Program-made: the position numbers and the translations under genes | Part shown: positions 35,904 to 45,370 of the stretch, in pieces | How positions within the stretch are numbered: position 1 is the stretch's first letter | Layout: the number at the start of each line of letters is the position of its first letter | Notes under the pieces: model-generated | Databases searched by the model: none | The model's input: only the letters and a program-made list of their open reading frames with translations | Told to the model about the DNA's origin: nothing | NCBI RefSeq assembly: GCF_030433715.1 | Contig: NZ_JAROCC010000002.1 | Location: 62,001 to 126,000, forward strand | Length of the DNA: 64,000 nt | Reading direction: 5' to 3' | Source of the DNA: Sporosarcina highlanderae | Lineage (GTDB): Bacteria; Bacillota; Bacilli; Bacillales_A; Planococcaceae

Positions 35904-37286
35904 TTATCGTCCGATCATCTTGGAAGGATTGACATATTCATCGAATTGTTCTTCTGTCAGTAAACCAGTTTTTAATGCGGCTTCTTTTAGCGTCGTACCT
36001 TCTTTATGTGCCGTCTTCGCGATTTTCGCAGCGTTCTCATAACCGATATACGGGTTCAATGCAGTTACAAGCATGAGAGAGTTCTTCACTTTATTATCGA
36101 TTTCCTCACGATTCGGTTCGATGCCGACTGCACAATTTTCATTGAAGCTACGCATGCCGTCCGCAAGTAGTTTTGCGGATTGAAGAAAATTGTAGATGAT
36201 GACTGGCTTGAAGACGTTCAACTCAAAATTCCCTTGGCTTGCCGCAAATCCGATTGCCGCGTCATTCCCCATCACTTGCGCCACCACCATTGTAAGTGCT
36301 TCACTTTGTGTTGGGTTCACCTTACCTGGCATGATGGAGCTTCCTGGTTCGTTTTCAGGAATGGTGATTTCGCCAATTCCTGAACGCGGCCCGCTCGCCA
36401 ACCATCTGACGTCATTCGCGATTTTCATCAAATCGGCAGCAAGGGCTTTCATCGCACCATGCGTATAGACGACTTCATCGTAGCTTGTGAGCGCATGGAA
36501 TTTATTATCGGCAGATGTAAAATTAATGCCTACTGATTTAGAGATTTCTTCCGCGACTTTCTCACCGAATCCTTTCGGCGCATTCAGTCCAGTACCAACC
36601 GCAGTACCGCCAATTGCAAGTTCCTTCATTGACTGGACGCTTTCATTCAACATCTTCTCAGTCTTTTCAAGCATCCGGTGCCATCCGCTAATTTCCTGTC
36701 CTAATGTAAGAGGCGTAGCGTCTTGTAGGTGCGTACGTCCAATCTTGATGATGTCCATGAACGCTTCGGATTTATCACCAAGCGTTTTTTTCAATTCTTG
36801 AAGGGATGGTAGCAATTCGCGTTCCACTGCGATAACGCCAGCGACATGCAATGCTGTCGGGAATGTGTCGTTGGAGCTTTGTGATTTATTCACATCATCG
36901 TTCGGATGCAGGCGCTCTTCCTCTCCCCATTGCTCAAGTAGCTGATTGCCGCGGTTTGCCAATACTTCGTTCATATTCATATTCGATTGCGTGCCGCTGC
37001 CAGTTTGCCAGACGACAAGCGGGAAATGATCGTCCCATTTTCCTTCGATCACTTCTTCCGCAGCCGCAATAATCGCTTTCATTTTCGCGTCAGATAGATT
37101 ACCAAAAAAGTTGCTTGCGATAGCTGCCGATTTCTTCAAATGGGCAAATGCGCGAATGACGCCTAACGGTACCCGTTCTTCACCGATTTTGAAGTTCTGC
37201 TTGCTTCGCTGTGTCTGTGCCCCCCACAACTTATCTGCAGGAACTTGTATTTCTCCAAATGTGTCATGCTCAATACGATAATTCAT
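35904..37286 (-). CDS. fumC: Class II fumarate hydratase
   Basis: A 460-residue iron-independent fumarase of the TCA cycle that interconverts fumarate and malate. Motifs: [58 protein letters not shown] (catalytic region) and the signature [18 protein letters not shown] 37286 ([11 protein letters not shown]) follows GGAGGGAAT; the extension to 37325 is rejected. Single gene. Confidence 0.96.
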   Translation of the reverse strand: MNYRIEHDTFGEIQVPADKLWGAQTQRSKQNFKIGEERVPLGVIRAFAHLKKSAAIASNFFGNLSDAKMKAIIAAAEEVIEGKWDDHFPLVVWQTGSGTQSNMNMNEVLANRGNQLLEQWGEEERLHPNDDVNKSQSSNDTFPTALHVAGVIAVERELLPSLQELKKTLGDKSEAFMDIIKIGRTHLQDATPLTLGQEISGWHRMLEKTEKMLNESVQSMKELAIGGTAVGTGLNAPKGFGEKVAEEISKSVGINFTSADNKFHALTSYDEVVYTHGAMKALAADLMKIANDVRWLASGPRSGIGEITIPENEPGSSIMPGKVNPTQSEALTMVVAQVMGNDAAIGFAASQGNFELNVFKPVIIYNFLQSAKLLADGMRSFNENCAVGIEPNREEIDNKVKNSLMLVTALNPYIGYENAAKIAKTAHKEGTTLKEAALKTGLLTEEQFDEYVNPSKMIGR

Positions 37287-37354
37287 ATTCCCTCCGCCTT
37301 TCACAAATGAATAATAATACCTCATCTTCTATCATGCACCTTTTCCATGATGAA

Positions 37355-37388
37355 ATAAAATAAAAAGACCCGGTTTCCCGTGTCTTGT
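37355..37388 (-). terminator. Terminator of the HD-GYP gene
   Basis: On the minus strand AAGACACGGG pairs with CCGGGTCTT (one bulge), followed by TTTTTATTTTATTT. Confidence 0.7.
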
Positions 37389-37412
37389 ACAAATTCATTA
37401 AGGTGCTGAAGG

Positions 37413-38342
37413 TTATACATACGTTATTTTTGCACCAAGCACATCTATAAAACAATCGACGACGGCAGGATGGAATTGAGTACCTTTGCATTTCTCCAAC
37501 TCAGCGATTGCCTCTTCTCTTGATAATGCTTCCTTGTAGACGCGCTCTGTTGTCATGGCATCGTACGCATCCACGACAGAAACGATTGCCGCTTCGATGG
37601 ATATTTCATCCCCTTTCAGCCCATAGGGATACCCACTACCGTCATACCATTCATGATGTTGCTCGACAATGAATGCGGCATCCTTCAGCCATTCTACTGG
37701 ATGAGCGCGCATGATGTTGGCACCAATTCGGGAATGCGATTTCATCGTTTCCCACTCTTCCTCCGTGAGTTTCCCAGGCTTATTCAAGATTTCCATAGGT
37801 ATCGCGAGTTTCCCAATGTCGTGGAAGAAGGCGCCCCATCGCATCAGTTTCAAAGTACGTTTCGGTCGATTCATCCGTTTCCAAACTTCTATGGAATATT
37901 GCCTGATTCGATCACAATGATGGTATGTATAGCCGTCAACTCGTGCGACCGCATCCATTTCAATTTGCAGCATCTTCGTTTCGAAGAACAGCTGTTCATA
38001 GAAATCCGCGTCCATTTTCATAAGGATTTCAGCGTTCGAAATCGCGTAAAAGGTCAAAACGCCTTCGAATAGAGACGCATCAATCGTTTCTCCTATTTCC
38101 ATCTTCCTTCTTACACCTAATTCATCGATTTCAACTTCTCCATCCAATAGAGTATACGTTTCAGCAATCGTATTATCTATGTTATATTGGGCGCAAAAAG
38201 AACCATCTTCATGCAATGAAAATAGGGCTTCCGCCAAGCCATTCCATCGCCCATAAAGCGTTATCCATCCAGAAGCCATGCGTAAAACTGGGTATTGGCA
38301 ATCTGTACTCTGCCGATACGTACGGTTTGGATTTTTTTCCAT
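37413..38342 (-). CDS. HD-GYP domain phosphodiesterase
   Basis: A 309-residue protein. An N-terminal region (about 1-120), possibly cupin/cNMP-like (ETYTLLDGEVEIDELG, GETIDASLFEG), precedes an HD-GYP domain: YTYHHCDRIRQYS, the HD pair in WGAFFHDIGKLAIP, HSRIGANIM, and EQHHEWYDGSGYPYGLKG with the GYP-type loop. HD-GYP proteins degrade cyclic di-GMP or related nucleotides. The ATG follows CGGAGGACGCCA. Single gene. Confidence 0.88.
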   Translation of the reverse strand: MEKNPNRTYRQSTDCQYPVLRMASGWITLYGRWNGLAEALFSLHEDGSFCAQYNIDNTIAETYTLLDGEVEIDELGVRRKMEIGETIDASLFEGVLTFYAISNAEILMKMDADFYEQLFFETKMLQIEMDAVARVDGYTYHHCDRIRQYSIEVWKRMNRPKRTLKLMRWGAFFHDIGKLAIPMEILNKPGKLTEEEWETMKSHSRIGANIMRAHPVEWLKDAAFIVEQHHEWYDGSGYPYGLKGDEISIEAAIVSVVDAYDAMTTERVYKEALSREEAIAELEKCKGTQFHPAVVDCFIDVLGAKITYV

Positions 38343-38436
38343 TGGCGTCCTCCGTGTAGGTTCCGACTTTTTTCTTTCACTCCCTAAAATTATAACAATT
38401 ATTTACAGAGAAATCTATCTATTTCCACTATATAAT

Positions 38437-38477
38437 AAAAACATCCAATCCCTTAACAAGCGGTCTGGATGTTTTCG
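38437..38477 (-). terminator. Terminator of yuaF-floT
   Basis: AAAACATCCA (38437-38446) pairs with TGGATGTTTT (38466-38475); T runs flank both sides. Confidence 0.8.
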
Positions 38478-38486
38478 ATTTATTTT

Positions 38487-40031
38487 TTATTCCTCGTCAG
38501 CGGATTTAACAACCGCCGGCTTTGCAGAGCGGATTTCTTCTGTCAAATTATCAATGCTTGGTCGTAGATTGTTCTTTCCGACATAGCTTTCTATCATTTC
38601 TTTCACGTCGATGCCTGATGAAGCTTTCAATGATTCTTGCAAAGTGGACATAAGATTCGTTGCATATGATGTCACTCTATTGGCACCGCCACCTTCACCG
38701 CCACCCGTATCGACAACAGTAATTTTGTCGATATTCGAAAGTGGGCTTGCAACTTGTTTCGCGTATTCAGGGATCATACGGACAATCATGTCAAGCACAG
38801 CTGCCTGACCATATTGTTCGAACGCTTCTGCGATTTTGCGTTTTGCTTCCGCCTCTGCAAGACCTTTCAGGCGGATGACATCTGCTTCCGATTCACCTTG
38901 CGCCCTTTGAGCATCAGCTTTTGCCAATCCGTCAAGACGAATTTTTTCAGCTTCCGCAGCAGCACGTGCTTCAATACGGTACTTCTCTGCTTCCGCCTCT
39001 GCCATTTGACGTGATTTTTCTGCGGCTGCGTTCTGCTCGATTGCATACCGATCCGCATCTGCTTTCTTCTTAACTTCTGAATCATATTGTTTCTCACGGC
39101 GCAGAATCTCTTTCTCTTCCAATTCGATCTGCTTTTGACGCTCGATGATTTTAACTTGCATCTCCTGCTCCGTAACTTCCTGCTTCGCACGTGCGGATTC
39201 TAATTCATACGCTTGGTCGGCGCGTGCTTTCGCTACATCTTGCTCGCGGCGGTAGTCAGCAACTTTCAATTGATTTTCCTTCTCCGCTTCCGCGATTTCA
39301 GTCGCACGCTCGATTTCCGCTTTTTGGGCTTCCTTCGATGCTTCAGCATTCTTGATACGTGTTTCTTTTTCAGCTTCCATTGTGGCAATATCGGCATCGC
39401 GTTTCACCTGTGCGATACGTGGTTTACCAAGTGAATCCAAGTATCCGTTTTTATCACGAACATCTTTAATTGTGAATGAGACGATGACAAGCCCCATTTT
39501 AGCCAAGTCTTGTGATGCAACACGCTGCACTTCCTGGGAGAACTTATCACGGTTTTTATAAATCTCTTCCACCGTCATAGATCCTAAAATGGAACGCAAA
39601 TGTCCTTCTAATACTTCCTTCGCTTCATTTTCGCGGTCGGCTTTCGATTTCCCTAAAAATTGCTCCGCAGCCGTCGCGATTTCCGAAATCGATCCCCCGA
39701 TCTTAATGATCGCAGTTCCATCCGCCATAACTGGAACGCCTTGCTCTGTGTAAACTTCTGGTGTCGTTACTTCCAATTTGCTTGAAAGCAAGCTGAGCGG
39801 CTCCGATTGCTGGAACACTGGGAAGACGAATGTTCCCCCTCCACGGATGATTTTGATCCGGTTGCCCGAGTCATCCGTATGTACATTTTTTGATCCTAAA
39901 TAACTACCCGTCACGATCAGCGCCTCATCCGGGCCAACTGTCTTATACTTCGAAATGTAGACGAGAATGACAGCAAGTAGGATGAACACGACAATCCCAA
40001 TGACAATTAACATACCTGAAATTCCTGGCAT
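38487..40031 (-). CDS. floT: Flotillin-like membrane scaffold protein FloT
   Basis: A 514-residue SPFH/flotillin. It has one N-terminal membrane hairpin/helix (5-28), an SPFH domain (about 30-220, VMADGTAIIKIGGS) and a long Glu/Ala-rich coiled coil (220-430, repeats such as AEAEKYRIEARAAAEAEK). The C-terminus has GGGEGGGANRVTSY. It organises functional membrane microdomains and membrane fluidity in B. subtilis (YuaG). It lies 27 bases downstream of yuaF and is controlled by the SigW-type promoter there. Confidence 0.96.
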   Translation of the reverse strand: MPGISGMLIVIGIVVFILLAVILVYISKYKTVGPDEALIVTGSYLGSKNVHTDDSGNRIKIIRGGGTFVFPVFQQSEPLSLLSSKLEVTTPEVYTEQGVPVMADGTAIIKIGGSISEIATAAEQFLGKSKADRENEAKEVLEGHLRSILGSMTVEEIYKNRDKFSQEVQRVASQDLAKMGLVIVSFTIKDVRDKNGYLDSLGKPRIAQVKRDADIATMEAEKETRIKNAEASKEAQKAEIERATEIAEAEKENQLKVADYRREQDVAKARADQAYELESARAKQEVTEQEMQVKIIERQKQIELEEKEILRREKQYDSEVKKKADADRYAIEQNAAAEKSRQMAEAEAEKYRIEARAAAEAEKIRLDGLAKADAQRAQGESEADVIRLKGLAEAEAKRKIAEAFEQYGQAAVLDMIVRMIPEYAKQVASPLSNIDKITVVDTGGGEGGGANRVTSYATNLMSTLQESLKASSGIDVKEMIESYVGKNNLRPSIDNLTEEIRSAKPAVVKSADEE

Positions 40032-40058
40032 TTTGATTCCCCCTCATTATTTATTGTT

Positions 40059-40592
40059 TCACTTGAAGCGAAAAGGCTCATATTCTTTAACGATAAATGT
40101 TCCTTCCTTCACTTCAATGATTAAAACCTCTTTCCCATAGTCGATCGGTTGGTTTTCATATCCGGCTGCCCTTTTTGAAATGATCCCGTTCACTGATTCG
40201 ATAACAATTTCTCCAAAACCGTCGACTGGCACCGGAACAATCACTTTACCTACCTGACCTGTGAGCGATTCATCTGTATAGGCAAGCGACACTTCCGCAG
40301 ATTTCAATGGAAGGAGTACGAAAAAGTATAGTAGGAAGTCCAGTGCGGTAGCCGCTGCAAGCGATATGAGTAATATAAATAAGTGATTCCAATCTGTCAT
40401 CAACTCCAATATATAGCCGACTGCAGATGTGAATGTAATGAACGCAAGGATAACGGCTGGATCCAATAACGGGCTTGCTTCACCGATTCCTTCCGCTATA
40501 TCACTGAAAAAAAGATATAATACTGTTGCAAGACCCGCAATGATCAACACAGTCAAATAGACATTGATAACAGGCATTCCGAACAATTCCAT
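40059..40592 (-). CDS. yuaF: NfeD-like membrane protein YuaF
   Basis: A 177-residue protein with three to four membrane helices (about 5-110) and a C-terminal OB-fold domain (LTGQVGKVIVPVPVDGFGEIVIE...GKEVLIIEVKEGTFIVKEY), the plan of short NfeD proteins paired with flotillins. GGGGAGGTGAGAGA precedes the ATG. First gene of a two-gene operon with floT. Confidence 0.92.
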   Translation of the reverse strand: MELFGMPVINVYLTVLIIAGLATVLYLFFSDIAEGIGEASPLLDPAVILAFITFTSAVGYILELMTDWNHLFILLISLAAATALDFLLYFFVLLPLKSAEVSLAYTDESLTGQVGKVIVPVPVDGFGEIVIESVNGIISKRAAGYENQPIDYGKEVLIIEVKEGTFIVKEYEPFRFK

Positions 40593-40630
40593 TCTCTCAC
40601 CTCCCCATCTCCTTGTTGAATTCTACTATA

Positions 40631-40658
40631 TATACGGACGACCAACGATGAAGTTTCA
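40631..40658 (-). promoter_or_regulatory. SigW-type ECF promoter of yuaF-floT
   Basis: On the minus strand TGAAAC (40653-40658) and CGTATA (40631-40636) are separated by exactly 16 bp, a perfect match to the SigW promoter pattern of B. subtilis, where yuaFGI is a known SigW target. It implies induction by envelope stress and a SigW elsewhere in the genome. Confidence 0.9.
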
Positions 40659-40836
40659 AAATTCCCGTAAATGTTTTTCTCACTTAAAATAGGTATCTTA
40701 CCTATTCAAACACAAAAAATAAAATATATTTGTCACATTTTGTAGTAAACAATGTATTTTTTTGTACTAAATCAAATGATTTTTGTTATGATAGGAATAC
40801 TAAAAAATGATTCCGGTAACGGATGGAGGCGCAAAG

Positions 40837-41457
40837 ATGTTTGGTCCACGTAAAACAGATCCTTTTTTCTCAGCCCTATTGGAGATTGCTGAGCATGTAC
40901 AAAAAGCGATGCATTATGCACACGACTTTAAAGTTACTTCCATTGGGGACTTAAAAGAAGTTAGCATCAAGTTAAAGGAATTCGAAACAGAAGGCGATGA
41001 TATGATTCATGAGCTTATTGCAAAACTTAACACCTCGTTCATGACACCGATTGAACGTGAGGATATTTTGCAATTGGCCATTAAAATGGATGATATTTTG
41101 GACGGTATTGAACATTTCTCTGCCAATCTTGAAATGTTCTCTCTTACGGAAATTGACGAGTACGTCCAAAAGTTCATGGACAATATCGTGAAAAGCTCTG
41201 ATGAAATCGTGAAAGCGATGGAGCTGTTATCGAGAAAGAAACTTGTCCAAATGCGAGATCACGCTGTTTTAATCAAAGAATATGAACGGATTTGCGATGA
41301 GGTGCTTCGTACATCGATCAAGCAGTTGTTCCTGCGTGAAAAAGATCCAATTCGTATTATTCAATTTAAGGATATTTATGAGTTGTTGGAAGATATCGCG
41401 GATCATTGCCAAGACGTTGCTAATACAATCGAAACAATAATCATGCGCAACGCTTAA
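40837..41457 (+). CDS. ykaA: DUF47 family phosphate-transport accessory protein (YkaA-like)
   Basis: A 206-residue PhoU-like/DUF47 helical protein (EGDDMIHELIAKLNTSFMTPIEREDI is typical), usually encoded before a Pit phosphate carrier and thought to regulate it. ATG 40837 (MFGPRKTDPFF) follows ATGGAGGCGCAAAG; the ORF start at 40807 is rejected. It is 11 bases upstream of pit in one operon. A TATGAT lies at 40787-40792, with a weak -35. Confidence 0.93.
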   Translation: MFGPRKTDPFFSALLEIAEHVQKAMHYAHDFKVTSIGDLKEVSIKLKEFETEGDDMIHELIAKLNTSFMTPIEREDILQLAIKMDDILDGIEHFSANLEMFSLTEIDEYVQKFMDNIVKSSDEIVKAMELLSRKKLVQMRDHAVLIKEYERICDEVLRTSIKQLFLREKDPIRIIQFKDIYELLEDIADHCQDVANTIETIIMRNA

Positions 41458-41468
41458 GGGGTACAAAT

Positions 41469-42467
41469 ATGGAAATTGTATTAGTTCTAACTATAGCAGT
41501 CGTTGTTTTCGCCTTGGCATTCGACTTCATCAATGGATTTCACGACACAGCCAATGCGATTGCAACTTCAGTATCGACACGTGCATTAAAGCCGCGGACC
41601 GCTGTTTACATGGCCGCAGTAATGAATTTCATTGGAGCATTGACCTTCACGGGCGTTGCGAAGACGATTTCGAAGGATATTGTTGATCCGTTCATGCTGG
41701 AAAAAGGCTCTGTCGTCATATTGGCGGCACTTATTGCCGCTATTGCCTGGAACTTGATCACTTGGTATTACGGCATTCCTTCAAGTTCGTCCCATGCACT
41801 GATCGGATCAATTGCTGGAGCTGCCATTTCCGCGGCGGGATTCGGCATTTTGAATTACAGTGGGTTCCTCAAAATTATGGAGGCGCTCATTCTTTCCCCT
41901 TTCATCGCCATAGCGGGTGGATTCCTTTTCATGTTGCTTTTCAAAGTTTTATTGAAAAACCGGAATCTTTTCAAAGCGAATAAACGGATTCGTTACATGC
42001 AAATCGGGACAGCCGCATTGCAATCATTCACACACGGAACGAATGATGCACAAAAAGCAATGGGAATCATTACGATGGCACTGATTGCAGCTAATTTGCA
42101 AACAGGCGACGACATCCAATTATGGGTGCGAATTGCTGCTGCCACTGCAATGGGTCTTGGTACTTCAATTGGTGGCTATAAAATCATCAAGACCGTTGGT
42201 GGAAAAATCATGAAAATCCGCCCTGTCAATGGGATTGCTGCCGACTTGAACTCCGCCATTATCATTTTTGGTGCGACGCTCATCCACTTGCCTGTAAGTA
42301 CAACACATGTTATTTCATCCTCCATCATGGGAGTGGGATCTGCTCAGCGTGTCAAAGGTGTGAAATGGGGAGTCGCAAAAAAAATCGTCATGACATGGAT
42401 TATCACGTTGCCAATCTCTGCAGCATTAGCTGCAATTGTTTACCAAATTTTAAACTTGTTCTTTTAA
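41469..42467 (+). CDS. pit: Low-affinity inorganic phosphate transporter (Pit family)
   Basis: A 332-residue membrane carrier with about ten helices. The duplicated PiT signature is visible: FDFINGFHDTANAIATSVSTRAL at the N-terminus and FTHGTNDAQKAMGIITMAL in the second half, with PSSSSHALIGSI and PVSTTHVISSSIMG. It imports metal-phosphate with H+. Co-transcribed with the DUF47 gene. Confidence 0.95.
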   Translation: MEIVLVLTIAVVVFALAFDFINGFHDTANAIATSVSTRALKPRTAVYMAAVMNFIGALTFTGVAKTISKDIVDPFMLEKGSVVILAALIAAIAWNLITWYYGIPSSSSHALIGSIAGAAISAAGFGILNYSGFLKIMEALILSPFIAIAGGFLFMLLFKVLLKNRNLFKANKRIRYMQIGTAALQSFTHGTNDAQKAMGIITMALIAANLQTGDDIQLWVRIAAATAMGLGTSIGGYKIIKTVGGKIMKIRPVNGIAADLNSAIIIFGATLIHLPVSTTHVISSSIMGVGSAQRVKGVKWGVAKKIVMTWIITLPISAALAAIVYQILNLFF

Positions 42468-42482
42468 ATAAAATATTTTCAC

Positions 42483-42511
42483 TTGCATTGCCTAAAAAGC
42501 TCTGTTATGAT
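42483..42511 (+). promoter_or_regulatory. SigA promoter of the cold shock gene
   Basis: TTGCAT (42483-42488) and TATGAT (42506-42511) are 17 bp apart. This predicts a leader of about 105 bases before the csp start, long like other cold-shock mRNAs. Confidence 0.75.
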
Positions 42512-42517
42512 AAAGGA

Positions 42518-42624
42518 GAATTATTTTTGTTCGGCATGATGGTCACAGTTTTTGCTTGACCGCTTCAAGACTTGAGCAAGGATAGTAACACAATGTGTGC
42601 TTAGCACACGAGGAGGAAACAAAC
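42518..42624 (+). promoter_or_regulatory. Long 5' leader of the cold shock mRNA with a hairpin beside the ribosome site
   Basis: The leader contains GTGTGC-TTA-GCACAC (42595-42609), ending right at GAGGAGG (42610-42616), and an upstream CTTGAGCAAG palindrome (42571-42580). Such structures can adjust ribosome access with temperature; this is inferred, not shown. Confidence 0.5.
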
Positions 42625-42825
42625 ATGGAACATGGTAAAGTAAAATGGTTTAACGCAGAAAAAGGTTATGGCTTCATCGAACGTGAAGATGGCGACGATG
42701 TATTCGTACACTTCTCCGCTATCCAAGGCGACGGCTTCAAGACTCTTGAAGAAGGCCAAGACGTGACTTTCGAAATCGAACAAGGTCAACGTGGACTTCA
42801 AGCAACTAACGTTGAAAAAAACTAA
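42625..42825 (+). CDS. Cold shock protein (CspB/CspD type)
   Basis: A 66-residue single cold-shock domain: [16 protein letters not shown] (RNP1 KGYGFI) and DVFVHFSAI (RNP2), ending [10 protein letters not shown]. An RNA chaperone for single-stranded RNA at low temperature or in growth. ATG 42625 follows GAGGAGGAAACAAAC; the in-frame ATG at 42595 belongs to the leader. Own promoter and terminator. Confidence 0.96.
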   Translation: MEHGKVKWFNAEKGYGFIEREDGDDVFVHFSAIQGDGFKTLEEGQDVTFEIEQGQRGLQATNVEKN

Positions 42826-42842
42826 TTTAATCTAACCTTTCA

Positions 42843-42873
42843 AAACCACTTCCTTCGGGGAGTGGTTTTTTTC
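42843..42873 (+). terminator. Terminator of the cold shock gene
   Basis: AAACCACT pairs with AGTGGTTT around TCCTTCGGGG, followed by TTTTTTT. Confidence 0.9.
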
Positions 42874-42920
42874 GCATTTATGCAACTTGTTGCAATACGT
42901 ATTAGGCATAGGGGCAGCTA

Positions 42921-43094
42921 CTTGGGACGGGGAATGCCGATCTTGAGCGCTGAAGTCACTTGCTTGAGCGTGAAATGTGAATCTTGAGCGCTGAAGTCAC
43001 TTGCTTGAGCGCGGATGTCACTTGCTTGAGCGCGGAATACGAATCTTGAGCGCGGATGTGACTTGCTTGAGCGCAGATGTCACCTTCTTGAGCG
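42921..43094. repeat. Phased short-motif array D (CTTGAGCG every 20-21 bp)
   Basis: CTTGAGCG occurs at 42942, 42963, 42983, 43004, 43025, 43045, 43066 and 43087, with a degenerate CTTGGGAC at 42921. Steps are 21, 21, 20, 21, 21, 20, 21, 21. Spacers are partly conserved (GTCACTTG recurs), so this array is closer to a tandem repeat than A-C. It occupies most of the 355-base gap between the cold shock terminator and the MMPL gene. Confidence 0.9.
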
Positions 43095-43180
43095 CGCCAC
43101 CACAGATTTCATCAAATAAGACATCTCCCCGCACTTCCGTTATGATAGAAACATAGAGAATATAGCGGGAGGACGATGTT

Positions 43181-45310
43181 ATGCGCACACTAGCGCGACT
43201 TGTTACAAAAGGTTATAAAGCGATTATCATTAGTTGGATAGCACTATTTATTGTCATGGCTATTTTCGCCGTACGCTTGCCTAATTTACTTGCAGGCGAT
43301 GGCTTTAGAATGGATGCTGAGCATGAACGTGTGATGAAAATCGCATCTGAGAAATTCTACTTGCCGTCTGAAACAATGTTTGTCGTGTTCGATAAGGTGA
43401 ACGATGAAACGATTTCATCCACCTTGGCAAAGATTGAGGATCTTGGACTCGCTTCGGAAATCGTTTCCCCGCTTGACAATGAAAAACAATATACAAATGA
43501 TGTCTCGTACGCAATGCTTCACTTTGAAGAAAACGATATGGACAAATCAAAAGCTGTTACAGATATACGTAATGCAATTGGTGACGAAAAAGGGATTGTG
43601 TTAACAGGACAATCTGCTATTACAAAAGACATTAATACCGCAAGCCAGCGGGATCTGATGAAAGCGGAGGCAATCGGTTTACCAATTGCCATCATCATTC
43701 TTCTACTTGCCTTCGGGACAATAGTGGCTTCTTTGGTGCCATTGCTTGTGGGTGTCGCTACAGTCATTTCCGCATTTGGCGTAATGGCGTTGGTTGGCGG
43801 TCAAATAGATTTGTCAATTTTTGTACTAAATATCGTGCCTATGTTAGGGCTTGCTTTAAGTATCGATTTTTCTTTGCTTTTTATTAGCCGCTATCGCGAA
43901 GAACGATTGAAGAGCGATGTACTAAAAGCTGCTGCAACTACAATCCGTACAGCAGGTCGTTCTGTCATTTTCTCGGCATTTTGTGTATTCATCGGTCTCG
44001 GCGCGATGTTTGTCATAAGGGTCGAGATTTTCCAGAACATCGCAATCGGCGGCATGATCGTCGTTGCTATGGCGGTACTCAGTTCAATTACATTGTTGCC
44101 TGCCATTTTGATCGTCCTTGGTGATCGATTGAATAAAGGTCGAGTGCTCAAATTGAAAGAAAACGGGTCCGACCGTTGGCGACAATTCGCGAATGGCGTT
44201 ATTAAACGACCTGTTCTTATTACGATTGTCGCGCTTGTTTTGTTAGGCATCGCTGTAATTCCCGTGAAAAATATGGATTTGACGATTCCACAAATTGATT
44301 CATTGCCTGCATCATATGATACACGCGCCTCTTACGAATTGATGGATGAAACTTTCGGACTTGGCAAGCAGTCGAATGCATACATTGTTGCCGAACGCGC
44401 AGGTGGTTGGTCGGATGCAGACGGGTTAAAGGCGATGAAAGAGTTGGAGAATGACTTGTCCAGTGATCCTTTAGTCAATGGGTTAACGACTATTTTCACT
44501 ACAAGTGGTGTCGGTTCTCCTGAAGAGTGGGAACAAGTTATACAAGTTCCTGAAATGAAAGCAAAGCTTGAACCACTACTCGATTCATTTGTAAAAGATC
44601 ATCAATTATTGATCCCCGTTACGCTTCAAGCAAGAGGAACATCCGATGAAGCCCAGCAATGGGCAAGGGATTGGTCAGAACAAACAGAATGGAATCTACT
44701 TGTTGGCGGCCAACCGAAGTTCAATCAGGAAATCTTCGATGAGATTTCCGATAATATCGGCATTGCGCTAACAATAATCCTTGTATCAACATTTATTATC
44801 CTAATGATTGCGTTCCGTTCGATCTTGATTCCATTAAAGGCGATTTTAATGAACATCGTGGGGCTTTCCGCGACGTTTGGTATTCTCGTTTATATTTTCC
44901 AATACGGTCATTTCGGATTGCATCCTGGTACGATTGCACTCATTATCCCAGTCATCGTATTCAGTCTTGTCTTCGGATTGAGCATGGACTATGAAGTATT
45001 CCTGATTTCCCGGATGCAGGAGGAATATGCAAAGACATTTGATAATGATCATTCGACGGTTGAGGGACTTGCGACAACGAGCAAAATTATTACGTCAGCT
45101 GCACTGATCATGATTGTTCTTACCGGCGCATTTGCATTCACAGATGTCATGCCGGTGAAACAAATCGGCGTCGGAATTGCCATTGCAGTAGCCATTGACG
45201 CGACAATAATTCGTTTGTTACTTGTCCCAAGCTTGATGAAACTGTTTGGTAAGTGGAACTGGTGGATGCCTTTTAGAAAAGGTGAATATAAAGCCGGAAA
45301 TTGGCATTAA
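43181..45310 (+). CDS. MMPL-family RND transporter (YdfJ-like)
   Basis: A 709-residue membrane exporter with two repeats of one helix, an extracellular domain and five helices. The helix 4 region LALSIDFSLLFISRYREE in the first half and FGLSMDYEVFLISRMQEE in the second carry the paired MMPL signatures with proton-relay Asp and Tyr. It resembles B. subtilis YdfJ; substrate (lipid or drug) unknown. GGGAGGACGATGTT precedes the ATG. Single gene with its own terminator. Confidence 0.92.
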   Translation: MRTLARLVTKGYKAIIISWIALFIVMAIFAVRLPNLLAGDGFRMDAEHERVMKIASEKFYLPSETMFVVFDKVNDETISSTLAKIEDLGLASEIVSPLDNEKQYTNDVSYAMLHFEENDMDKSKAVTDIRNAIGDEKGIVLTGQSAITKDINTASQRDLMKAEAIGLPIAIIILLLAFGTIVASLVPLLVGVATVISAFGVMALVGGQIDLSIFVLNIVPMLGLALSIDFSLLFISRYREERLKSDVLKAAATTIRTAGRSVIFSAFCVFIGLGAMFVIRVEIFQNIAIGGMIVVAMAVLSSITLLPAILIVLGDRLNKGRVLKLKENGSDRWRQFANGVIKRPVLITIVALVLLGIAVIPVKNMDLTIPQIDSLPASYDTRASYELMDETFGLGKQSNAYIVAERAGGWSDADGLKAMKELENDLSSDPLVNGLTTIFTTSGVGSPEEWEQVIQVPEMKAKLEPLLDSFVKDHQLLIPVTLQARGTSDEAQQWARDWSEQTEWNLLVGGQPKFNQEIFDEISDNIGIALTIILVSTFIILMIAFRSILIPLKAILMNIVGLSATFGILVYIFQYGHFGLHPGTIALIIPVIVFSLVFGLSMDYEVFLISRMQEEYAKTFDNDHSTVEGLATTSKIITSAALIMIVLTGAFAFTDVMPVKQIGVGIAIAVAIDATIIRLLLVPSLMKLFGKWNWWMPFRKGEYKAGNWH

Positions 45311-45321
45311 TTCTACGATAT

Positions 45322-45370
45322 CAAAAGCTGCATGGACAATGAATTCCTCATTTGTCCATGCAGCTTTTAT
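45322..45370. terminator. Strong bidirectional terminator after the MMPL gene
   Basis: AAAAGCTGCATGGACAA pairs with TTGTCCATGCAGCTTTT (17 bp) around an AT-rich loop. T runs are present on both strands. It also ends the convergent microprotein operon, overlapping its last codon. Confidence 0.92.
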
